From NCBI GenBank assembly GCA_903928365.1, contig CAIYQV010000214.1:1-5043 (forward strand): a stretch of DNA of 5,043 bases, read 5' to 3'. The notes beneath the pieces are model-generated. The model saw nothing but the letters and a program-made list of their open reading frames with translations. It had not been told where the DNA came from and did not search any database. This document shows positions 1 to 5,043 of the stretch, one piece after another; positions within the stretch are counted from its first letter, which is position 1, and every line of letters begins with the position of its first letter. The position numbers were made by a program, and so were the translations under genes. Source of the stretch: an uncultured Flavobacteriia bacterium. GTDB lineage: Bacteria; Bacteroidota; Bacteroidia; Flavobacteriales_D; Crocinitomicaceae.

Positions 1-509
1 CCTCTGGCAGAGATCCGGTCGTGATCTTCCGGTTCAGCAATTTCAGGTAAAAACGAGTTGTAAAATACCAAGCTATTCCAATAACCTATACTCGCCAGGA
101 ATACAGACAACAAACCCCATTCGATATGTGCTGCATCGAAAAAGAACAGTGACATACACGCTAGCGCACCCATGTAGCAGAAAAAGCGCAGGAATTTCTT
201 TTTACTACCTGTATAGTCGGCTACGCCGGAAAGTAAAGGAGACAAAAAGGAAACGACCAAAAAGGAAGCTGACAAAACAAAAGAAAAGAGAACACTCGAA
301 GAAAGTTTCCATCCGAAGAAATCTACAAAAATAGTTTCTCCTTCCTGCAGTTCACTCACTGTTTTCCCGATCGATTTGGCGTATTCTTTCTTCGTTTGAT
401 AATCGTAGAAAATGGGAAATATGGCTGAAGATATCACGAGGTTGTATACGGAATTGGCCCAGTCATACATGACCCATCCTTTAATGATCTTCTTATCCCC
501 CTTTTCCAT
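1..509 (-). CDS. UMF1/Atg22-family MFS transporter, N-terminal part (runs off left edge)
   Basis: This is the first 169 residues of a polytopic inner-membrane transporter whose 3' end lies outside the window. The N-terminal motif GWVMYDWANS (residues 11-20) is the hallmark of the UMF1 branch of the major facilitator superfamily, related to the fungal vacuolar effluxer Atg22. An MFS loop 2-3 type motif follows at about residues 94-106 (GVADYTGSKKK), then YNSFLPEIA at 150-158, where family members usually read YNAYLP. Hydrophobic segments are visible at roughly residues 20-37, 72-92, 108-126 and 129-150, so about four of the expected twelve helices are present. A polar loop of about 30 residues lies between the first two. 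The ATG follows the stop of the upstream oxidoreductase gene by 2 bases, pointing to translational coupling and co-transcription. No Shine-Dalgarno sequence is evident. The substrate cannot be told from the sequence; Atg22 exports amino acids from the vacuole, but bacterial UMF1 members are mostly uncharacterised. Confidence 0.85.
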   Translation of the reverse strand, partial: MEKGDKKIIKGWVMYDWANSVYNLVISSAIFPIFYDYQTKKEYAKSIGKTVSELQEGETIFVDFFGWKLSSSVLFSFVLSASFLVVSFLSPLLSGVADYTGSKKKFLRFFCYMGALACMSLFFFDAAHIEWGLLSVFLASIGYWNSLVFYNSFLPEIAEPEDHDRISAR

Positions 510-511
510 TC

Positions 512-1726
512 TTAGTGGACTAACATTCCATTAGCATAATCCTGCAAGTAGGCAAAATCACTCATGAGATGGCCGTTTTTCGTTTCTGTTGCACGTTCTA
601 TGATGCGGTCAGGATCAGACTCCATGAAACATGGAATTACTAGTTTTATTAATTCATCGCCAAAATCCTCCGATGCGTCTTTAGGAAGCTCGCACGGCAA
701 GTTATCCACCGCCATCACAGCAATGACTCCCGGTTTACGGAAATCATCTTCCAGTCCGGTGATTGGATTGTACCCGTAGATCGGATCTGCAATTTTACTA
801 GCACGCACGGTACATGCAATCGGTCCTTCTGTATCACACGAAATATCCGCCACAACACGTAATCTGCGATCCGCACTCATCATGTCTTCACGGGTAACTA
901 TAAACGGAGACCTGCTGCTCCAGAAATGACACGGAATGTACATATCTGCTTCCGACATAAATCTTCCGAAGGTAGACATGTAATTCTCAGGATTTGCATA
1001 GAAATCAGCCTTATTGAATACAGAACCATCTTTTCGACCGTAATAATCTTCCACTTCGAGATGCGTGAATACCGGTGAATCGAAAGACTTACCAATAAAC
1101 TCCTCAGGAGTCACTTCCTTAATTGGCAACAAATCGATGATCTCTCGTGCTCCATGTCCAACGCGGCCAAAACCTGTTGAAACAATTTTCAGATCTTTGG
1201 GCAGAATGACTTTTTTCAACTCCGCTTCCATTTCCTTTCGGTCGTGGCACTGGTTAGCTGGCTTTAAGGTATAGGTTCCATCCTTCAATCCCAGGGTCAA
1301 AAAAGCATTGTATGTCCCAACGACACCGGCATATCTTCCAAATCCGATGATACGCTTGTTTTTCGCATCCTTCAACACTTCGTAATCGATCATCTCAACA
1401 TGCTTGTCAAGAAGAGCTCTCATCAACTTCTGATTATGCGCTTGTTTTTTGATTGTGTGAGAGAAAAACATGAATTTCTTTTCTGAAATCAGATCTTCCA
1501 CATTTACTTCCTTCACTCCCATGATCAAATCGCACGAGGAAAGATCCTCATTCAATTCAATTCCTTTTGCAGCATATTCTTCATCCTTGTAGGCGCGCAC
1601 CTGACTTGGTTGAACAATGATGTCAAGATCACTGTATTTTTCTTTTAAAAACTGACATTGATCCGGCGTCAACGGCACACGTTTATCCGGTGGATTCTTC
1701 CCCTCTCTAATCAAACCTATCTTCAT
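512..1726 (-). CDS. Saccharopine dehydrogenase (lysine-forming)/alanine dehydrogenase-PNT family oxidoreductase
   Basis: A predicted cytoplasmic NAD(P)-dependent enzyme of 404 residues. The N-terminus has the alanine dehydrogenase/transhydrogenase N-domain pattern (MKIGLIREGK, then RVPLTP at 16-21). A Rossmann fold begins near residue 178, with the dinucleotide loop GFGRVGHGA at 185-193. Closer matches point to the lysine-forming saccharopine dehydrogenase/LKR branch (yeast Lys1) rather than true alanine dehydrogenase: GVKEV (K72), FFSH (H90), GFGRYAG (128-134), DRRLRVVADISCDT (286-299) and VDNLP (340-344). K72 and H90 align by eye with the yeast catalytic pair K77 and H96. The ATG at 1726 is chosen because the family N-terminus starts exactly there. 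The same frame stays open to 1858, but that extension is low-complexity and overlaps the preceding phosphatase gene, so it is not counted. It sits 8 bases after the phosphatase stop and 2 bases before the transporter start. Bacteroidota usually make lysine by the diaminopimelate route, so a biosynthetic Lys1 role is doubtful. The real substrate is unknown. Confidence 0.85.
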   Translation of the reverse strand: MKIGLIREGKNPPDKRVPLTPDQCQFLKEKYSDLDIIVQPSQVRAYKDEEYAAKGIELNEDLSSCDLIMGVKEVNVEDLISEKKFMFFSHTIKKQAHNQKLMRALLDKHVEMIDYEVLKDAKNKRIIGFGRYAGVVGTYNAFLTLGLKDGTYTLKPANQCHDRKEMEAELKKVILPKDLKIVSTGFGRVGHGAREIIDLLPIKEVTPEEFIGKSFDSPVFTHLEVEDYYGRKDGSVFNKADFYANPENYMSTFGRFMSEADMYIPCHFWSSRSPFIVTREDMMSADRRLRVVADISCDTEGPIACTVRASKIADPIYGYNPITGLEDDFRKPGVIAVMAVDNLPCELPKDASEDFGDELIKLVIPCFMESDPDRIIERATETKNGHLMSDFAYLQDYANGMLVH

Positions 1727-1734
1727 TCCAGCAA

Positions 1735-2412
1735 TTAAGTAAGTGGTTGTTTTAATAAATAGGCGTCCACGAATTCGCGAACGCAACCCTCCCCCCCTTT
1801 TTTTGTCAAGATCACATCTGCATGACTCTTGATCACCAAGACCGCATCGGATGGACAAGCCGTAAAACCAACTTTTCTAAATACTTCCAGATCATTGATG
1901 TCATCGCCGATAATAGCCACATTTTCTAAGTTGATATTTAATTCCTCACAATGCTTTTTAAGAATCTCTAGCTTTGGTTCTCTACCGACGTGGCAGAATT
2001 GAATACCAAGTAATTCGGCTCGCGCTTTCACCATTTCAGCTTTGTATCCTGAAGAAATGATCGCCAACTGAAATCCAGATTTCACCAGATGCTGGATCGC
2101 CATTCCATCCTTCGCATTGTATTTCTTGATCTGATCACCATTTTCTGTGTAGTACATGCCAGCATCGGTCATCACACCATCTACATCAAGTACGAGCAGT
2201 TTTATTTTATCAATCTTCTTGGCAAACAGATCGTTTCGGAACATGGGTTTGAACAACAAAGAAAGCAGATCAACACTGTATTCTTCACACACTGCTTCCA
2301 GATCGAAAATAGTCAGTTCGCTGACATTGTCCGTATCCAAATCATTTAAGAACTCATTGAAATCAATGCCGTTCTTTGCACACAATCCGCGTAAATTTTG
2401 TTCTAAATACAT
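1735..2412 (-). CDS. KdsC-type HAD phosphatase with N-terminal HTH-like extension
   Basis: A 225-residue protein whose C-terminal ~160 residues are a C0-type HAD phosphatase of the KdsC family, which removes phosphate from KDO-8-phosphate or related 3-deoxy-ulosonate phosphates. The motifs are in order: DVDGVMTD (D76 nucleophile, D78 acid/base), IISS (motif II, S120), EPKLEIL (motif III, K147), GDDINDLEV (motif IV, 169-177) and the KdsC signature GGEGCVRE (206-213). Typical KdsC proteins have GGR or GR after motif II, whereas this one reads SSGYKAE and lacks the arginine. It may therefore be a paralogue acting on another substrate. The first ~57 residues are extra compared with the usual ~165-180 residue family. 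They look like a shortened XRE-type helix-turn-helix (NLRGLCAKNG, then DLEAVCEEYSVDLLSLLF). The ATG directly abuts the TAA of the DAHP synthase gene, supporting this start and translational coupling. A run of seven A then seven G lies near the 3' end and is described separately. Family assignment is firm; substrate is not. Confidence 0.85.
   Translation of the reverse strand: MYLEQNLRGLCAKNGIDFNEFLNDLDTDNVSELTIFDLEAVCEEYSVDLLSLLFKPMFRNDLFAKKIDKIKLLVLDVDGVMTDAGMYYTENGDQIKKYNAKDGMAIQHLVKSGFQLAIISSGYKAEMVKARAELLGIQFCHVGREPKLEILKKHCEELNINLENVAIIGDDINDLEVFRKVGFTACPSDAVLVIKSHADVILTKKGGEGCVREFVDAYLLKQPLT
1791..1804 (-). repeat. A7G7 homopolymer tract in the phosphatase coding sequence
   Basis: In the coding sense the tract reads seven A then seven G, followed by AGGG. 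It encodes K-K-G-G of the conserved GGEG motif, in frame as ACA AAA AAA GGG GGG GAG. The A AAA AAA heptamer is in the correct phase for -1 tandem slippage. The -1 frame downstream is open through the phosphatase stop and into the next gene. Such runs are also prone to replication or transcription slippage and to sequencing indels. Confidence 0.8.
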
Positions 2413-3411
2413 TTAAACGATCTTATATCCCACGCTCTCTGCCACTGGCTTCAATGACTGATAGAGCGCCTTGAACTGTTCATGATCCAATTGTTGCGAT
2501 GCATCCGATTTGGCTACTTTCGGATCCGGGTGAGCTTCAATCAACAAACCATCGATTCCCATTGCCACACACGCACGAGCAAGTGCAGGCACACCGTAAG
2601 CATACCCCATTGCGTGAGACGGATCCAGAATGATCGGTAAATTAGTATATTCCTGCAACCAGGCCACACCGCATAGATCCAGCGTAAATCGTGTTCCCGT
2701 TTCAAAAGTGCGCAATCCGCGTTCACAAAGCACCACATTCATATTCCCACCAGACATGACAAATTCAGCGGCCTGCACAAATTCTTGCAGGGTCGTTCCG
2801 AAACCTCGTTTAATCAACACGGGCTTATCTGTTTTGGCGCAAGCACGCAAAATCCCCTGATCATACATGGCCTTTGCACCTACCTGAATGATATCTGTGT
2901 AATCTATGATCTCTTGAATATGTGTCGCATCGCGTGCTTCGGTAATCACTTTTAAACCAAATTCCTCACGCATTTTAGCGAGCAGCTTCAATCCTTCCAG
3001 TCCTAAACCCTGAAATGAATAAGGGCTTGTTCGCGGTTTGTAGCATCCTCCGCGCAGTGTTGTCAATCCAAGGGAAGTCAACAATTGAGCAGAAGTGCGG
3101 ATCTGCTCTTCGGATTCTACCGAACACGGCCCGCCTATGAGTACAGTATTGTGGGTAGCGCCACCTATCTTAACATTCCCAAGATCTACTGTCCGTTTTT
3201 CTGAACGGTACTTTTTGGATGCCAGCTGGATATCATTTGGAAAAACCCAATAATTATCTGCTTTGTCTGCTAAAGTAGAAGGCAATTCTTTGATACCCGA
3301 ACCTGTGATCAGGATTTGGACACCATCCGATTGAACATGAAACGCTTTCAGTGTTTCTGCCAGTTGATTTGCTTCGTGAGCAGTGACGGTTGATTTTAAA
3401 TGAATGATCAT
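2413..3411 (-). CDS. aroF: 3-deoxy-7-phosphoheptulonate (DAHP) synthase, type I-beta
   Basis: A 332-residue protein that should condense phosphoenolpyruvate with erythrose 4-phosphate to DAHP, the first step of the shikimate pathway, in the cytoplasm. Residues 1-70 form the ferredoxin-like regulatory domain found in the Thermotoga maritima enzyme (MIIHLKSTV at the start, DLGNVKIGG at 77-84). The TIM-barrel catalytic part follows, with GGPCSVES (93-100), LRGGCYKPRTSPYSFQGLG (119-137), ITEARD (156-161), KRGFGTT (201-207), CERGLRTFE (229-237), DPSH (263-266) and IEAHPDP (291-297). The four metal ligands C96, H266, E292 and D303 are all present, at a constant offset of six from T. maritima C102, H272, E298 and D309. 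KPRTS marks DAHP rather than KDO8P synthase, which has KANRS. The usual GARNMQN reads GAKAMYD (178-184), and the usual basic loop after DPSH lacks its arginines (AMGYAYG). There is no fused chorismate mutase. The start overlaps the upstream epimerase stop as ATGA. Family is near certain, substrate preference less so. Confidence 0.92.
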   Translation of the reverse strand: MIIHLKSTVTAHEANQLAETLKAFHVQSDGVQILITGSGIKELPSTLADKADNYWVFPNDIQLASKKYRSEKRTVDLGNVKIGGATHNTVLIGGPCSVESEEQIRTSAQLLTSLGLTTLRGGCYKPRTSPYSFQGLGLEGLKLLAKMREEFGLKVITEARDATHIQEIIDYTDIIQVGAKAMYDQGILRACAKTDKPVLIKRGFGTTLQEFVQAAEFVMSGGNMNVVLCERGLRTFETGTRFTLDLCGVAWLQEYTNLPIILDPSHAMGYAYGVPALARACVAMGIDGLLIEAHPDPKVAKSDASQQLDHEQFKALYQSLKPVAESVGYKIV

Positions 3412-4412
3412 AGTTCTCCTTTCACAAGGTTTACAAAGTTAACAATTCCTGCCGCTTTTACGTTATTTTTTAACACCGGAAGATACATCACCGGAAAATT
3501 ACAACGTTTGATGACCTGTAATAATTCCACCACATTTTGTTCTTCATCGATACTTACAGGACTGAAATTGAGCATATCAACTACGTTCAATTCCGTCAAA
3601 TTATCCAATTGATTCAATAGGCTTCGTCGGATATCTGCTGAAGAAATTATTCCGGCAAACCGATCTTCTTCACCTGTGACCAAACAGAATCCCAACTTAC
3701 CATTTTCGATAGTTGTCAATGCAGTACGAAGTGAAAGATCCTTCTGATTAACTACCGGACATTCTTCCAGCGGGATCATAAAATCCTTGACTTTAAAGTG
3801 GGACTCCATAGTTCGTTTAGTTAGGTTCATCAACGCATGACCGATACTCGGTGCATTGAACAAGTAGGAACCTGAAACCGAAGAGCTCACGCCCATATTG
3901 CGCAAAATGAAAGAAACTTCCCCATTCACACCTCCATCTACATGGATCGATTTATTAGGGAATCGCTTTCTGAACTGACGGATCTTAGAGAAGTTGACAC
4001 TATCAAACACTCCGCCGCTTTGACCTGGAATCGTTGCCATGATGAGGATGAAATCAAAATCAGCATATTGTTCAAAGACCTCCACCGGTGTTGGGGTGAT
4101 AATAGCCAGCCCTTTTCTTCCGGTTATATCTTGGGGAATCTTTAGTTCGGAAGTCAGATCTTCAAATTGAAACGTGACATATTCCACTGGATTAGCCCGC
4201 AGAAGTTCGTAGTATTTCTCAGGATGCGCTGTGATGATATGCAGATCGATCGGAAGATCACACCAGGTTCGAATGTCACGAATATCTTCAAACACCTTCG
4301 GATCATCATTGCAATCGATGTGCAACAGATCCACCTGATGTTGGACTAGGTCTTCGATCACTTCTTGAAGTGGACGTTTTTTATCACTGTAAACCGATGC
4401 GGAGATCTTCAT
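3408..4412 (-). CDS. Ribulose-phosphate 3-epimerase-like TIM barrel fused to a CBS-domain pair
   Basis: A 334-residue two-part protein, first gene of the leftward operon. Residues 1 to about 200 resemble ribulose-phosphate 3-epimerase, which interconverts ribulose 5-phosphate and xylulose 5-phosphate: MKISASVYS at the start (usually MKISPSILS), LLHIDC (H31, D33), DLHIITAHP (H58), ILIMATIPGQSGG (122-134) and VDGGVN (D159). All four metal/catalytic positions (two His, two Asp) are kept. GQSGG replaces the usual PGFGGQ region with a small rearrangement. Residues ~205-330 form two CBS modules (VKDFMIPLEECPVV; DIRRSLLNQL; VVDMLNFSPVSI; LPVL). This arrangement recalls the CBS tail of arabinose-5-phosphate isomerase KdsD, where the partner is a SIS domain. 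CBS pairs bind adenine nucleotides or other small ligands, so the activity may be ligand-controlled. Ordinary Rpe is about 220 residues and has no such tail. The ATG matches the family start, and a -7 promoter box lies 24-31 bases upstream. Epimerase chemistry is plausible; the true substrate is unknown. Confidence 0.85.
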   Translation of the reverse strand: MKISASVYSDKKRPLQEVIEDLVQHQVDLLHIDCNDDPKVFEDIRDIRTWCDLPIDLHIITAHPEKYYELLRANPVEYVTFQFEDLTSELKIPQDITGRKGLAIITPTPVEVFEQYADFDFILIMATIPGQSGGVFDSVNFSKIRQFRKRFPNKSIHVDGGVNGEVSFILRNMGVSSSVSGSYLFNAPSIGHALMNLTKRTMESHFKVKDFMIPLEECPVVNQKDLSLRTALTTIENGKLGFCLVTGEEDRFAGIISSADIRRSLLNQLDNLTELNVVDMLNFSPVSIDEEQNVVELLQVIKRCNFPVMYLPVLKNNVKAAGIVNFVNLVKGEL

Positions 4413-4435
4413 GTTTTCGAGGTTATCGGAACGAC

Positions 4436-4443
4436 CAAAGATA
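4436..4443 (-). promoter_or_regulatory. Candidate Bacteroidota -7 box for the leftward operon
   Basis: On the minus strand this reads TATCTTTG, an exact match to the Bacteroidota TAnnTTTG -7 consensus. It would place the transcription start around 4429-4432, giving a leader of about 17-20 bases before the epimerase ATG at 4412. No clear -33 TTTG element is visible at the usual distance, so the call rests on the -7 box and its position. Confidence 0.55.
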
Positions 4444-4473
4444 AAGAAACGCTATGGATCAGTCGGCAGTATG

Positions 4474-4481
4474 TATCTTTG
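4474..4481 (+). promoter_or_regulatory. Candidate Bacteroidota -7 box for the alpha/beta hydrolase
   Basis: The sequence is TATCTTTG, again matching TAnnTTTG and identical to the divergent box on the other strand. It ends only 4 bases before the hydrolase ATG at 4486, so transcription would begin at or within a few bases of the start codon and the mRNA could be leaderless. No convincing -33 element is seen. Confidence 0.5.
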
Positions 4482-4485
4482 AATC

Positions 4486-5043
4486 ATGAACAATGCACGA
4501 CTCATAAAAAATGCTGTTTATCTCGGATCAGAAGGTAGAGAAAGCCTCGTCGACCTTTCTGTCCCTACGGAATTCAATGGTAAAACGATCCTTTTCCTTC
4601 ATGGATTCATGGGATACAAAGACTGGGGTTGCTGGAATTTGGTTGAAAACTTTTTCGTTTCCAGAGGCTTTGCTTTTTGCAAATACAATGTGAGTCACAA
4701 CGGTGGAACAGTTACCAATGGCATTGATTTTCCTGATCCGGAAGCATTTTCCATGAATTCGTATCGCAAAGAGAAAGAAGATCTCGAAGCAGTGATCCAA
4801 TGGCTGGAGGAACATTTCCCGGAAGGAAAACTGCTCTACCTGATTGGTCATTCCCGTGGAGGCGCTACGGCACTTTTAGGATCTGCGCATCCGAAGGTCT
4901 CTAAAACAGTAACGTGGGCAGGTATCTCCTCCATTGCCAATCGCTTTCCGAAAGGTGATGTTTTAGAACAGTGGAAAAAGGAAGGGGTGCGCTACGTTCA
5001 CAACGGAAGAACGAAACAGAATCTACCGAACAGTTATTTTCAG
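4486..5043 (+). CDS. Alpha/beta-fold hydrolase, N-terminal part (runs off right edge)
   Basis: The first 186 residues of a serine hydrolase transcribed away from the operon; the 3' end lies outside the window. An oxyanion-hole segment FLHGFMGYKDWG is at residues 37-48. The nucleophile elbow GHSRGG is at 121-126, with S123 as the predicted nucleophile. YNVSHNGGT at 68-76 fits the strand and loop between them. The acid and histidine of the triad would lie beyond the edge. No signal peptide or membrane segment is apparent, so it is probably cytoplasmic. The start is fixed: an in-frame TGA lies at 4480-4482 and the next ATG falls after the oxyanion motif. No Shine-Dalgarno sequence precedes the ATG, in keeping with the very close promoter box. 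The fold covers esterases, lipases, peptidases and dienelactone hydrolases, and the substrate cannot be inferred. Confidence 0.88.
   Translation, partial: MNNARLIKNAVYLGSEGRESLVDLSVPTEFNGKTILFLHGFMGYKDWGCWNLVENFFVSRGFAFCKYNVSHNGGTVTNGIDFPDPEAFSMNSYRKEKEDLEAVIQWLEEHFPEGKLLYLIGHSRGGATALLGSAHPKVSKTVTWAGISSIANRFPKGDVLEQWKKEGVRYVHNGRTKQNLPNSYFQ

Larger units (their letters stand above)
1..4412 (-). other. Predicted five-gene operon
   Basis: Five same-strand genes follow each other with junctions of -4, 0, +8 and +2 bases: epimerase-CBS, DAHP synthase, KdsC-type phosphatase, saccharopine dehydrogenase-like enzyme and MFS transporter. No terminator-like hairpin with a T-run and no internal promoter gap is seen between them. 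The unit may continue past the left edge. Co-transcription is inferred from spacing alone. Confidence 0.75.

Noticed and set aside
128..334. 68-codon rightward open frame, very rich in Lys and Arg
   Set aside because: It is antisense to the MFS transporter, whose motifs are clear, and its composition is what the reverse of hydrophobic codons gives.
1727..1858. Upstream extension of the saccharopine dehydrogenase-like gene to an ATG at 1858 (44 extra residues)
   Set aside because: The extension is Arg/Gly/Cys-rich without family similarity, overlaps the conserved end of the phosphatase gene in another frame, and the family N-terminus MKIGLIREGK begins exactly at 1726.
2089..2416. Two overlapping rightward open frames of 86 codons each
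   Set aside because: Both lie antisense within the phosphatase gene, show no domain pattern and have no promoter or start context.
2413..3411. Calling the synthase KdsA (KDO8P synthase) because a KdsC-type gene follows
   Set aside because: The KPRTS motif, the N-terminal ferredoxin-like domain and the overall match to the T. maritima enzyme indicate DAHP synthase; KdsA would show KANRS and lack the N-terminal domain.
3416..3422. AAAGGAG on the minus strand just before the DAHP synthase ATG, resembling a Shine-Dalgarno site
   Set aside because: It is 4 bases from the start, also encodes the Lys-Gly-Glu end of the epimerase, and the other junctions here have no such motif. Coupling through the ATGA overlap explains the start without it.
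4528..4851. 107-codon leftward open frame
   Set aside because: It is antisense to the alpha/beta hydrolase, which has a nucleophile elbow and a defined start. The antisense product shows no recognisable motif.

Overview
The window looks like chromosomal DNA from a member of the Bacteroidota. I infer this from three things: most starts lack an evident Shine-Dalgarno sequence, both candidate promoters carry the TAnnTTTG -7 box typical of that phylum, and the proteins read like Bacteroidota homologues. GC content by eye is in the low to mid 40s percent. Almost every base is coding. No RNA genes, insertion sequences, CRISPR arrays or attachment sites were seen.

Layout: a leftward five-gene run (4412 down to 1) is packed so tightly that it is almost certainly one operon. 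In transcription order it encodes: (1) a ribulose-phosphate 3-epimerase-like TIM barrel fused to a CBS-domain pair (3408-4412); (2) a DAHP synthase of the type I-beta family with an N-terminal ferredoxin-like domain (2413-3411); (3) a KdsC-type HAD phosphatase with an unusual N-terminal helical, HTH-like extension (1735-2412); (4) a saccharopine dehydrogenase (lysine-forming)/alanine dehydrogenase-PNT family oxidoreductase (512-1726); and (5) the first 169 residues of a UMF1/Atg22-family MFS transporter that runs off the left edge (1-509). Junctions are a 4-base ATGA overlap, a 0-base TAA-ATG abutment, an 8-base gap and a 2-base gap. On the right, a 73-base divergent intergenic region holds two inverted TATCTTTG boxes. 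Beyond it a rightward alpha/beta hydrolase (4486 to the right edge) begins, possibly on a leaderless transcript.

The first three genes are the interesting part. They parallel the KDO route (KdsD = SIS+CBS isomerase, KdsA = PEP-condensing synthase, KdsC = phosphatase). Here the isomerase domain is replaced by an epimerase-type TIM barrel on a KdsD-like CBS tail, and the synthase is DAHP-type (KPRTS motif) rather than KDO8P-type. The cluster could therefore supply and condense a sugar phosphate with PEP and then dephosphorylate the 3-deoxy-ulosonate product. It could equally be a regulated entry to the shikimate pathway with a moonlighting phosphatase. That pathway reading is inference; the domain assignments are well supported by motifs.
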